A stretch of 64,000 nucleotides of DNA from Mytilus californianus (taxonomy: Eukaryota; Mollusca; Bivalvia; Mytilida; Mytilidae): positions 6,091,501-6,155,500 of the forward strand of contig NW_026262701.1 in assembly GCF_021869535.1 (NCBI RefSeq), written 5' to 3'. A program made the translations under genes and the position numbers. The notes under the pieces are model-generated. The model ran no database searches, was not told the DNA's origin, and saw only the letters and a program-made list of their open reading frames with translations. This document shows, piece after piece, positions 23,905 through 33,059 of this stretch. Within the stretch, counting starts at the first letter, position 1, and each line of letters begins with the position of its first letter.

Positions 23905-24170
23905 AAACTGCTGATAAAGATGAGTTCATATTTAATGAGCTGCTTGATAGTGATGAACTGTGATGTGAGAACATTTTTGTATCTGGCACCTGTTTCCTGT
24001 TTGCTTATACATTGTATTTCAAAATGTTGAATGTTCTCAAATTTTTCATTACCTTGATTAGTAATGCTGATGAACAGAATGACTTCATATTTGGTAAGTG
24101 GCTTGATCATGATGAGTTGTGTCTGCCATTTTGGATGTGTCAAAATTTGTAGATACTTCTTGTTTTTAGA
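23905..24170 (+). repeat. Tandem repeat, unit about 157 bp (repeat family E)
   Basis: 'gctgataaagatgagttcat' near 23909 recurs as 'gctgatgaacagaatgactt' near 24065, with matching 'gcttgat-gtgatgaa' blocks. Related single units occur at 46185-46275 and 46890-46970. Confidence 0.55.
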
Positions 24171-24807
24171 AACTTTGATATGAATTTCATATGCCTATCA
24201 AAACAACTGATTTATTCTTGTTTGTATATAGAATTAATCACTGTGTATAAATTAATTTAACTAATGATTTGTTATTTAAAAAAGCAGGAAACTCAATCAA
24301 AAGTACAGAAATTTTTATATTGATATGATCTAGATATCAACCAAAAACATCTTCTTAAAACATTTTGAAAACATTTTTTAGGCACAGTCTCACTTGCAAG
24401 AAAACATCCAAAAAACATTTTTATAACATTATTTGAGGTTCATGATGTTTTTCAAACGTTCAGAAAATATTTCTAGAAAATATTTTTTAAAAGATTATCA
24501 AAATGTTTTATACGCCATTGTTTTTCACATTATCATGATATTTCTTTGCAACATTTTAATTATATTATGCAAATATTTTAGGAAATATATTAGAAAACGT
24601 TTTAGCGATATATATTCTACCATACATTTAATGTTTTTCTGACGTTTTTTTGTGATATTTTCATGACATTAGACACAACATTTTAAAAACATTTTAAAGA
24701 TGTTTTTGTGTTTGCTGGGATATCCTAACGTAAATATTGTTTTTAATATGTCTTAAGTTTTAACTAAATGTAAAGTAAATATTTTTTACATAAATATTTT
24801 TATTTGT

Positions 24808-25420
24808 TTTTATACGCCCGTTTACGGGACGTAGTATGGTATATCGTTGTCTGAAACTTTGGTGAATTGATTATATCTACTGACGTGAGCTCCCTTTCGT
24901 AAATGTAAATTTTAGATTTTACGTTTCCGAGTTATAGGGGTTTTATTCATTAAAAAAGGGGATTTCCATTTTTTTGGACAATAACTCAAAAACACTTTCA
25001 TCATTTTGCAAGAAACCTTGGTGAATTGTTTATATCTATTGACATGAGCTCCCTTTCGATTTTTATAAATTTATATTTTACGTTTCCAAGTTATGGGGTT
25101 TTATTCATTAAAACAGGGAGGATTTTCCAGTTTTCGGACAATAACTCAAAATGCTTTCAGCAGTTTTCATGAAACTTTGGTGAATTGTTTATATCTATTG
25201 ACGTAAACTCCCTTTCGATTTAAATTTTAGATTTTACTTTTTACTTTTCCGAGTAATAGGATTTTATTCATAAAAAAGGGGTGATTTTTCAGTTTTCAGA
25301 CAATCTCATATAAGTGCTTTGAGCATTTTTTTGATACTTTGGTGACTAGTGTATATCTATTAAGATAACCTCCTTTTAGTTTTTCTTAAATTTCTGATAT
25401 GACATTGAGAAGTTATTGAA
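24808..25420 (+). repeat. Tandem array, unit about 159 bp, 3.5 copies
   Basis: Units begin 'aaactttggtgaattg' at 24854, 25013, 25172 and about 25336. Each holds 'tatatctattgacgtgagc', 'ctccctttcg' and 'ttttattcattaaaa'. The array starts after 'tttatacgcccgtttacggg' and ends about 75 bp before the LTR retrotransposon. Confidence 0.8.
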
Positions 25421-25493
25421 CTTTATTCTTTGAAAGAGTAACATGGCGCAGCTGTGTATTTCTTTCGTTTTATTCATGTTGAAAATACTCTTA

Positions 25494-25744
25494 TGTAACA
25501 CTCAAGAAGTAAACGTATCAATCGATTTATTATTTACATTGGTAATTGAATATGTACAACAAATAACAGTTGAGATTGTAAGTATTAAAATGTGTTCAAC
25601 TTAACTCATCTGGTTCAGTAACAAGTAATCGTCTTTTTAAATCTGCCACACTATTTCGTCCTGACGACAATCTCCCACTTCCGGTCTAACTAATTACCGA
25701 TCTAACCTGATAACGTAACAAACACTATAACGTACTATATAACA
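25494..25744 (-). repeat. 3' LTR of the Ty3/gypsy element
   Basis: Element-sense sequence starts TGTTATATAG and ends GTTACA (TG...CA). It is 251 bp and differs from the 5' LTR at three sites. Confidence 0.93.
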
Positions 25745-25756
25745 TTGTCCTCCTCT
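25745..25756 (-). other. Polypurine tract of the Ty3/gypsy element
   Basis: AGAGGAGGACAA on the minus strand directly abuts the 3' LTR, where plus-strand DNA synthesis is primed. Confidence 0.75.
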
Positions 25757-25887
25757 ATGTTAGACACGTCCTCGTGTCCATATGAATAAAACATTCTTTT
25801 TTTCCACAACAAAAATATATACACATGTTAAAAATATTTCAATTTTCAGTTTATTGTAAGCACACATTGCATATGAATGTCCCAAAG

Positions 25888-26547
25888 TTAGTCAATTCCA
25901 TCGCCAAGCACAAAGTCTTCAAAGTATTTTGGGTTTTTCCGATTCCTTGATGAACGTCGCAAAGCAGTTCCGGTTGTCTCTTCTGTATCATCCATATGAG
26001 TGTCCTCAACGATTGGTGTTGTTTCGTTTGCTAAATTCCCATGGTCTGTAACGGCGTCTTCCCACTCCTCGTCGGATAAATCCCCAATCTGCTTTTCTCT
26101 TAAACTATTGTTTGTTTCATCCTCATCTTCATTTGAAACATCTTCATCTAATCGTTCCTCCCTGTTGTTGGTAATCGGAGATTCTGGAGGAGTAGGTGGA
26201 AAGTTTATATCTAATCCTCCAAACGGCTGACGGTTTGTCGGTTGTTCTTCTTCATCAACATCTGTACATATATCATCTCCTGTTGTGTTTATCTCATGTT
26301 GGTTATTTCTCTCCTGTAATGCACACTTTTTCAGTTTGTTAAAATGAACAACTTTTCTCATTCTTGTGTTATCTAACTGTATTCTATACACTAGATCTGA
26401 AATCTTCTTTTTTATGGTATATGGACCTTTCCACGGACGATTTAACTTAGGCGATCGCCCCTTCTTAACTCGAGGATCATAGTACCAAACTTTGTAACCC
26501 ACAGCAAACACTTCACCGAATGCCTTCCTGTCATAGTGATCTTTCAT
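25888..26547 (-). pseudogene. Integrase C-terminal domain and tail
   Basis: The frame continues that of the integrase core across a TAG (26560-26562). It carries the GPY/F-type module ('LNRPWKGPYTIKKKISD', 'VYRIQ') expected to bind DNA, followed by a long acidic low-complexity tail and a basic end ('LRRSSRNRKNPKYF') common at the C-terminus of gypsy pol proteins. No chromodomain is recognisable. It ends at a natural-looking stop about 140 bp before the 3' LTR. Confidence 0.8.
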
Positions 26548-26559
26548 TGTTTTTTGTGA

Positions 26560-27391
26560 CTATCCTAGATTTTCCCTTACTACTTCGTATGCCTGTAAAA
26601 ATCTCTCCTTAGTCCTTGTTACATATTCACTGGCATTTTTTGCAGTGCTGCCATCAGGTAACTGATACTGTACATCCAGTTCCCTTCCAAATAGAACATA
26701 AGCCGGGGAAAACTTTGTAGATTCATGTTCACTAGTTCTATACCCCATCATCACTTTTTGTAGGTGAACATCCCACTCTCGTTGGTTTTCTTTGACGTAC
26801 TTGCTGAGCATAGAGAGCAGTGTTCTATTGAATCTCTCAACTTGACCGTCTGATTGAGGGTGGTAAGTAGTCGTCCTAGTTTTATCAATTCTTAGTAACT
26901 TACATAATTCGGATATCAGTCGAGACTCAAATTCATGCCCCTGGTCACTATGCAATTGGAATGGTGCATCAAATCTACTTATAAACTGATCAATGAGGAT
27001 TTCGGCGATCACAGGAGCTGTGTGATTCTTTAAAGGGAAAGGTTCTGCCCACTTAGAGAAATAATCTCAAATTACCGCAATATATCTGTTCCCTTGATCC
27101 GACATAGGCACTTCCAATATGTCTATTGCTATTTTCTCAAATGGAGCTCAAAAATTATGTGGTTGTAACGGCGCTCTAGCTGTTCTACTCGGATTCTTTC
27201 TTGTAACACATTCAACACAGTTAGCGACATAATTTTCGACGACACGCCTCATTCCAAACCAATAGAATCTTTCAGAAACTTTTCCAAATGTTTTTGACAC
27301 TCCCAAAATGTCCCCCTAGTGGGCTAGTATGAAGGTTGTATAGTATTTCATTAACTAATTTACGTGGTACAACCATCTTCAATTTATATTA
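26560..27391 (-). pseudogene. Integrase zinc-binding and catalytic core, with stops
   Basis: From a TAA at 27389-27391 the minus strand reads a zinc-binding HHCC region ('GGHFG', later Cys pairs), then the DDE core: the first Asp in 'IAIDILEV', the second in 'QLHSDQGHEF', the Glu in 'HPQSDGQVERFN'. All three catalytic residues are present. The frame is interrupted by TGA at 27148-27150, TGA at 27067-27069 and TAG at 26560-26562, and by frame slips in the zinc-binding part. It would normally insert the cDNA into chromosomes. Confidence 0.85.
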
Positions 27392-28267
27392 TTCTTTCCT
27401 TGCATTTTCCAAACTAATATATAACATTTCATTGTGTAATCCCAATTGGTAAAATTTACTCCACAAGTCTTTAAACACAGGACTTTTCCCTTCAACGTCA
27501 CGGAATTCTGGTCGTCTATTTCCAATGTCCCAAGATAAAACCACATGAATGTCTTTGTCTTGTTCCTGTTGCGCTTTCTGGAAACTATTATATGAAGACT
27601 GGTCTCTTAACGTTGATGACGTATCAGTGATTCTAGAGCTGCAACATGCTGTTCCAGAACCATCTGATATATCATTCTTATTCACTAATTCTTGTTGTCT
27701 CCTCATCGTATCATTCTGTACATAACAAAATTGCCTATTTACAGCAGAGGTAGCGATATTATTCTCATCATTACCACACTGGTGGCAAGGTATTCTAGAC
27801 ATTCCGTCTGGATTTCTATCACGTTTACCTTCTCTGTGTTCTATAGAAAATTCATACTCTGATAACTGTGTGATCCAACGAGCAGTCTGTCCTTCCGGTT
27901 CCTTCATTGAGAAAAGCCATTTCAATGCTTTGTGATCTGTTCTTGCCTGAAATTTCTTGCCATACAGATAATGACGATATTGTTTAATGAAAAACACTAA
28001 TGCTAGAAGCTCTTTTCTCGTAGTACAGTAGTTCCTTTCAGACTTGCTCAATGTTCGACTCGAATAAGCTATAACGACTTCCTTTTCATTCTGGATCTGT
28101 GAGAGGACAGCGCCTATTCCAAAATCACTCGCATCAGTATCAACTATGAACTCACAGTCACTGCGCGGAAAAGCTAAAATAGGTGCCGTCGTTAGTCTCC
28201 TCTTCAACTCCAAGAATGCATCTTGGCATCGATCATTCCAAATAAATGGTGTATTTTGTTGAGTCAA
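27392..28267 (-). pseudogene. RT connection / RNase H domain
   Basis: Opens just after the RT thumb ('FLGFASYYRRF' upstream of 28267). 'APILAFPRSDCEFIVDTDAS' has the first RNase H Asp, 'NYCTTRKELLALVFFI' the Glu, 'FQARTDHKALKWLF' the next Asp and 'GKRDRNPDGMSR' the last. This removes RNA from RNA:DNA hybrids during reverse transcription. It is open for 292 codons, the longest intact part of pol, with a linker before the integrase. Confidence 0.88.
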
Positions 28268-28980
28268 TCTATATAATGGTGATGCAATATCTGAAAACTT
28301 TTCAACAAATCGTCTATAATACGAGGCGAATCCTAAAAACTGCTGAACCTCTGTTGCAGATTTTTGGGGGGGGGGGAGGTTTGTAGGGAAAGGCTACATG
28401 ATGGCTGAATAATCTCTTCCTGTAACATATTGTCGATGTGATCTTTGATTTCTTTCTGTTTGTGTATAGGCACACGTCTTACCCCTTGTCGCATGGGACA
28501 ACTACTCCCTGTTTCAATGTGGTGTTTCACCAATGAGGTTCGACCAAGATCAGCTGGTCCTTTTGAAAAAATGTTGCTATATTCCTCTAACAGGGAATTG
28601 AGTCTTTCTTTTTGTTTAAGATCTTATGAACAATCAACATGAATATTATCAATTGTGTTCTTACTGCCAGTACAAACTGTAGAACTGTTTACCGCACCAC
28701 AAACACCCATGTCTTTATCAAAGTCCTCATCAATCGTAGAGAAAATCCCTAGAGTAGTGTTTTTGTAGATTGTCACATCTTCACTTGAAAAATTGACATA
28801 ATTTGTCGTCATAATCTCTCCTCTTCAGCAAGTTTCCCGTCAATAATCTTTTCATGTCCAGCAGGAATTACTTCTGTTTTTGCAGACTTTATGTTACACG
28901 CAAGATTTGCGTTTCCTTTCTTTAAGCAAATTTTTGTTGTTTTAGTTTTCAATGCCATGGTATCAAAATCAATTATCAAT
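28268..28980 (-). pseudogene. Protease-RT linker and RT remnant with deleted catalytic core
   Basis: The minus strand gives linker sequence in two frames, a TAA at 28624-28626, then the RT N-terminus ('HKQKEIKDHIDNMLQEEIIQ'). The sequence then meets an 11-nt G/C homopolymer (28366-28376) and resumes at the thumb ('FLGFASYYRRF'). The fingers/palm region with the YxDD box, normally some 170-190 residues, is absent. Frameshifts lie near 28985 and 28815. Reverse transcription by this copy is not possible. Confidence 0.85.
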
Positions 28981-29508
28981 TCATGGGCCCCTCATAAAAT
29001 CAACCCCAAGGATGCATTCCTGTGCCAGGTCCCTAGCTACTAAAACTGACTGTATTCCCACTTCCTGTCCTATACAAATACTAAGTTGTGTTTTCCCTAG
29101 TATATCAATAGGTTCACCATTTGCTGAAACGACCTTGTGCTGTTCCCTTACTAACTCAAGTGTACTAGGTACATTAGTGCTACTACCTGCTGCACACCTG
29201 TACCTATCACTCGTGCACAAGTTACTCCGTAGGGTCTCCCACAAAGTTTCGCTTATCAGTGTATAAACTGAGCCGGTATCGACTAACATATCCACCGATC
29301 TTCCTTCAATCTTCCCACTGCAAACAATTGACAGTCCCGTGCTAAAACAGTCAGTTTCTACCTTGCCTACATCCAAAGGATAATTTTTATCAGGGTCCAA
29401 TATCTTGGCTGATGTGTGACCCTTCACATCAGCCTGTTTTAGTTTCCCGAATTCTGTCTGTTTGGGCAATCCCTGCTCATGTGCCCCGGTCTCCCACATG
29501 TCCAGCAC
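28981..29508 (-). pseudogene. Aspartic protease domain
   Basis: Overlaps the end of gag in the -1 frame. 'VDMLVDTGSVYTLISETLW' holds the DTG catalytic triad, and a later 'ECILGVDFM' matches the ILG-x-D motif of retropepsins. It cleaves Gag and Gag-Pol. A frameshift just after that motif (about 28985) cuts it from the rest of pol. Confidence 0.88.
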
Positions 29509-30371
29509 CCACCAGGTTTCCCGCGCTGTCCCGTCTGTCTATTTTTATTGCATTCTCTACTAGTATGGCCAAAATCAAAACAAGTCCAACATTGCAAGTC
29601 TTTTTGGTTGCCTCCTCGCTGACCTCGACCATAGCCTCCTCTTCCACGTGGTTGATATCTAGAAGAAACTGTTGTTCTCTCTTTATCCTCTTTCATCAGT
29701 TTCATCATTTCTGTCATCAGACCAATAAGCTCGTCTGTTTTTGACGGGTTGATACTTGCACATGCACTTGTTTCCTCTGTCATCGTGGCCAAAATTTTAT
29801 GTTCTGATGCAGTATTTGTATCCTTAACGTCTTTCTCCACCGCTTCCCATTCTAACGTCATTCTTATAGCTTCATCAAGCGTTTTCGGATTGGCATGTCT
29901 AACTTTCAAAGCTAATTCTGTCTTATCTAGGCCCCTTAAAAACTGATCCTTAGCCAATTCGTCTCGGACATTATTTGACAAAGATGGATAGGCCTTACGT
30001 GCCAGAGTTCTAATTGAATTACCCATTTCCAAATATGTTTCCGAAGGTTTCTTCCTTCTTCCCATAAACTCTGATTTATAAAGATCTGGCCTTGTAGTTG
30101 TGTCAAACCTTGCAGTTAGTTCTGCCTTTAATTTAGTCCAATCTTTCTTAGTGTCATCATCCAGATCGCTTAAAACCTTACCTGCAGTTCCTTTCAATCT
30201 ATCTATAATGAATTTACATTTTAAGTCATCATCCCAGTCGTTCAATGATGAGCAGCTTTCAAACTGAAATAGCCAATCTGTCCATTCTTCTTCACCAGTA
30301 AAGACATCTGGCATAACAACTGGTCTTTTAGTTTTTGCGCCCTGCTGACCTGCGTCTCCGTTCTCCGCCAT
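29439..30371 (-). CDS. gag: Gag polyprotein
   Basis: An ATG-initiated 310-codon ORF. The N-terminal two thirds read as a retrotransposon capsid region ('FTGEEEWTDWLFQFESC', 'LKAELTARFDTTTRPDL', 'DQFLRGLDKTELALKVR'). The C-terminus has two CCHC knuckles, 'CWTCFDFGHTSREC' and 'CWTCGRPGHMSRDC', for RNA packaging, around an Arg/Gly-rich stretch. It assembles the particle. The ORF is intact, unlike pol, and ends in TAA two bases after the slippery site, with pol in the -1 frame. Confidence 0.93.
   Translation of the reverse strand: MAENGDAGQQGAKTKRPVVMPDVFTGEEEWTDWLFQFESCSSLNDWDDDLKCKFIIDRLKGTAGKVLSDLDDDTKKDWTKLKAELTARFDTTTRPDLYKSEFMGRRKKPSETYLEMGNSIRTLARKAYPSLSNNVRDELAKDQFLRGLDKTELALKVRHANPKTLDEAIRMTLEWEAVEKDVKDTNTASEHKILATMTEETSACASINPSKTDELIGLMTEMMKLMKEDKERTTVSSRYQPRGRGGYGRGQRGGNQKDLQCWTCFDFGHTSRECNKNRQTGQRGKPGGCWTCGRPGHMSRDCPNRQNSGN
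29442..29448 (-). promoter_or_regulatory. -1 ribosomal frameshift slippery site
   Basis: The minus strand reads G GGA AAC immediately before the gag stop TAA. This is the canonical X-XXY-YYZ heptamer in the correct phase, and shifting back by one base enters the protease frame. A downstream stimulatory structure was not evaluated. Confidence 0.75.
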
Positions 30372-30643
30372 TTTTATAATACTTCAAAAAATATCTAGGT
30401 TAAGTTTGTCTTTAGAAAAATATAAAATAACAAATTATGGTTCAAATATATTTATATTGAAATTCTTTTTATATAAATATATATATACATATACCAGTTA
30501 CCATTCAAGCAAAACTTGACTACAATGTATGAGCTACCACCTGCTGCTCAACATGTATCAAGAAAACAACAGTTATTTCTTAATACCTTAATTGAAACAT
30601 AAAAAACTTATTACCAAAAGGATACAATATAGCATTCACAGTT

Positions 30644-31552
30644 TTACATTAATTGTCCTCTCTTAAAATCCCAGGAGTCTTCCTTATCACTATCCTCTGA
30701 CTGTGAATGTTCTGCAACCGAGCTACCAGCTAGTATATCATCTGATGATTGTGCAGCCTCCGTTTTTGTATAACCAATTTCAGCTCTAATAGCTATAATT
30801 AACTGTGAAAACCACTTTTGTTTAATATCCGACGTACCATGTATTCCGTCATACAATTCCCGAAAATCGTTTTTATATACTTTTTGATACTTTTTACCTC
30901 GTTTTACTTTTCCAAGCCTGCAAACTGATCTGTGCCAAGAAATTGTACGACAGCCGTTTAAATGTCCCGACTGTTTTTCACAATTTCCAAAAAATATTTT
31001 TTCATTTAACAGTTCAACCTCCTTTTCTAAATCCTTTTGAAATTTCAGCAGATCATCGTCCGATATCTCTGAAACTGTCAACTTCTTATTCTCAAAACAG
31101 TGTTCCTTATATTTTTTAAAACTTATTGGTGGCACCGTTATAAAACCGACTAAAGCATTTGGTAATTTCTCTTTAACAGCTGCTTTAAATTCTAATATCT
31201 TCTCGTATATTTCAAGACCTTTAGCACCTGAATATACTAGCTCACGTTCCCTGTTTTTATTTTTAATAAATTTTGTGAAGTAGTTTATCCCAACTGCAAT
31301 TTTTACGATTATTGGGAGACATCTATTTGTGTCCACACTATTCAGTCTTTGTATGAAAACGTCCTTTAATTCATTTACTGTGGCTCCACGGACAATACAA
31401 TATTCTATTTTAAGGTCAGGCGGCTGTTCAAATATTCTGTTATTGTCAAAATTGTTACCACGTGAATCAGTCACAATAAACGCTAGTGGCCCAATTGGCG
31501 CTCCATCCACACCGCTGTCACCACTGTAACACACAAGAAGTAAACGTATCAA
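30644..31552 (-). CDS. SGNH-hydrolase-like ORF inside the LTR element, no AUG start
   Basis: 302 open codons between the 5' LTR and gag. The four SGNH esterase blocks are in order and complete: Ser30 in 'IVTDSRGNN', Gly56 in 'IVRGAT', Asn90 in 'KIAVGIN', and Asp235/His238 in 'YDGIH'. Such folds hydrolyse esters, and esterase domains are known in ORF1 of some LINEs. An ORF here is not part of the standard gypsy layout. The frame starts inside the LTR and contains no Met before its last residue, so translation needs a spliced-on start, a non-AUG start, or fusion. A pyrimidine-rich 'cttcttgtgtgttacag' at the LTR edge resembles a splice acceptor. The acidic Ser-rich tail is probably disordered. 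The ORF is intact although pol is not. Confidence 0.75.
   Translation of the reverse strand: MIRLLLVCYSGDSGVDGAPIGPLAFIVTDSRGNNFDNNRIFEQPPDLKIEYCIVRGATVNELKDVFIQRLNSVDTNRCLPIIVKIAVGINYFTKFIKNKNRERELVYSGAKGLEIYEKILEFKAAVKEKLPNALVGFITVPPISFKKYKEHCFENKKLTVSEISDDDLLKFQKDLEKEVELLNEKIFFGNCEKQSGHLNGCRTISWHRSVCRLGKVKRGKKYQKVYKNDFRELYDGIHGTSDIKQKWFSQLIIAIRAEIGYTKTEAAQSSDDILAGSSVAEHSQSEDSDKEDSWDFKRGQLM
31513..31523 (-). other. Candidate primer binding site
   Basis: TGGTGACAGCG on the minus strand begins one base inside the 5' LTR, with the TGG expected to pair with a tRNA CCA end. The matching tRNA was not identified. Confidence 0.55.
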
Positions 31553-31775
31553 TCGATTTATTATTTACATTGGTAATTGAATATGTACAACAAATAACAG
31601 TTGAGATTGTTAGTATTAAAATGTGTTCAACTTAACTCATCTGGTTCAGTAACAAGTAATCGTCTTTTTAAATCTGCCACACTATTTCGTCCTGACGACA
31701 ATCTCCCACTTCCGGTCTAACTAATTACCGATCTGACCTGATAACGTAACAAACACTATAACGTACTATATAACA
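31525..31775 (-). repeat. 5' LTR of the Ty3/gypsy element
   Basis: 251 bp, identical to 25494-25744 apart from three substitutions. It should hold the promoter of the element. The SGNH frame begins inside its inner edge. Confidence 0.93.
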
Positions 31776-31779
31776 CTTA

Positions 31780-32510
31780 TATGATAGTTATAATGTTCAA
31801 ATATAGAATTTCAAAGTATCGTTGTATTTTTAAGAACATGTACATATTTTGTGCAATGTGTCTCATAAGCCAAATTGATATGGCTTGGTATTGATTGTAC
31901 TATGTATGTTTTAATGTTATTGTATAATATGTATGTCAATCAAAATGTGACACAATCATAAAATAGATATTTGATACTAAAATGTATTTATCCAAACTAC
32001 AAAAAAAAACCAAAAAACCAAAAAAAATAACACACTGACTCGATATAATGTATCAGCATCTCGTGCGTATTTTAGATTAGACGCCATCTAAATTGTCCAT
32101 CGACATGACCTCCAAACACTGCCGATGGTCATATAACCCGACATAAACCTATTGAAATAAAATAGAAAGACAAGCACGTGCAATCGTATAATGACGATTT
32201 TTCTAGGTCTGTTTGAGTTTATGTTCTAGATTGAAAATATATGTAAATCATCGTTAAACCTGTAGAAGTTTCAATAGACTGAGTTTAGATTAGTAGGTCA
32301 ATTTAAGATTACTTTATATAGTTGTGTACTTACTGTCACATTTTACCTCTATACATTCACCTTTTTGAGAACAAGAAAATTTTCTTAATTATATTTGAAA
32401 ATCATTTAACTCTAAGTTATCTTTTCACTATCGGTAAACATGAATTGAATATAAGTGTAAATTGCAATATTTAAAATTTCATGAACAAAAATTTTTTTTT
32501 CTTTTTCTTT
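31780..32510. other. AT-rich intergenic stretch
   Basis: No gene seen. It ends in a long pyrimidine-rich tract leading to a possible splice acceptor at 32517-32518. Confidence 0.4.
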
Positions 32511-32518
32511 TTTTTTAG

Positions 32519-32713
32519 AAAGCTTTCGAAGGAGTTTCGGATTCCTTTAAAATGGATTTAACATTGGAACAAATACACGAAATGGAAGAAATATTAGCAA
32601 GATTTCCAGCAGAACAGATCAATACATTGCTAGAGTTAATATTTGAATGTATCGTTTTCAAGATAGATGTACCACAGAATATTAATGATGAGGATTACAT
32701 ATCTCACAAATAA
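32519..32713 (+). CDS. Possible host exon, unknown protein
   Basis: A strong pyrimidine tract and AG (32517-32518) precede a frame open from the acceptor to TAA at 32711-32713, with ATG at 32552. It reads 'MDLTLEQIHEMEEILARF' and an acidic end. AAG|gtaaat at 32712-32719 would be a donor but lies just past the stop, so this is either a last coding exon or an interrupted one. Helical, Leu/Glu-rich; no family recognised. Confidence 0.3.
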   Translation, partial: KAFEGVSDSFKMDLTLEQIHEMEEILARFPAEQINTLLELIFECIVFKIDVPQNINDEDYISHK

Positions 32714-33059
32714 GGTAAATATTTTCAAAACTATATTCCTTTCTCCTCATATGGCTAAGGAGGAGTACCGTACCCGAAGGGCTACAATTTATTCAATATG
32801 TGGGTTGTTTTTACCTAGAGATTTCAACAAATTTTATAAAGAAATAGATGTGATATATCTAGTTATTCAAAGTAACTTTTTTTTAGCATATCACATTATA
32901 GATTATGAAGGTTTGACCTCTTAATTATGCATTGTGCATTTTGAAATGACAGTCTTAGTCCATTTATTTATAACGTATAACAGTTTGTAGCATATATAAC
33001 TTCGGCCGTAACCCATGACCTTTTCTTTTTAATATATTTAATACTAGTATCTCTGTGTG

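Larger units (their letters stand above)
20311..24719. mobile_element. 4.4 kb segment with inverted CCCAGCAAACAC ends
   Basis: The left end begins CCCAGCAAACACACAACATT; the right end is its inverted counterpart (GTGTTTGCTGGG at 24708-24719). About 550 bp inside the left end and 430 bp inside the right end are full of AAACATTTT/AAAATGTTT motifs. The 3.4 kb between them lacks these motifs. Neither half has its own second terminus, so a single element with subterminal repeat arrays is the simplest reading. Target duplication is unclear (at most AT/AT). No transposase is recognised. Superfamily unknown. Confidence 0.55.
25494..31775 (-). mobile_element. Ty3/gypsy-type LTR retrotransposon with an extra SGNH ORF
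   Basis: Two 251-bp direct repeats bound 6282 bp, flanked by the 4-bp duplication CTTA (25490-25493 and 31776-31779). Minus-strand order is LTR, primer site, SGNH-like ORF, gag with two zinc knuckles, protease, RT remnant, RNase H, integrase with GPY/F-type end, polypurine tract, LTR. The order RT-RNase H-integrase and the integrase C-terminus place it with Ty3/gypsy. The catalytic RT core is deleted, and at least five in-frame stops and two frameshifts break pol, so it is non-autonomous. The LTRs differ at only three positions, which points to a recent insertion. Confidence 0.93.

Noticed and set aside
26000-30000. Plus-strand ORFs of 65-110 codons across the LTR element
   Set aside because: Antisense shadows of gag and pol.
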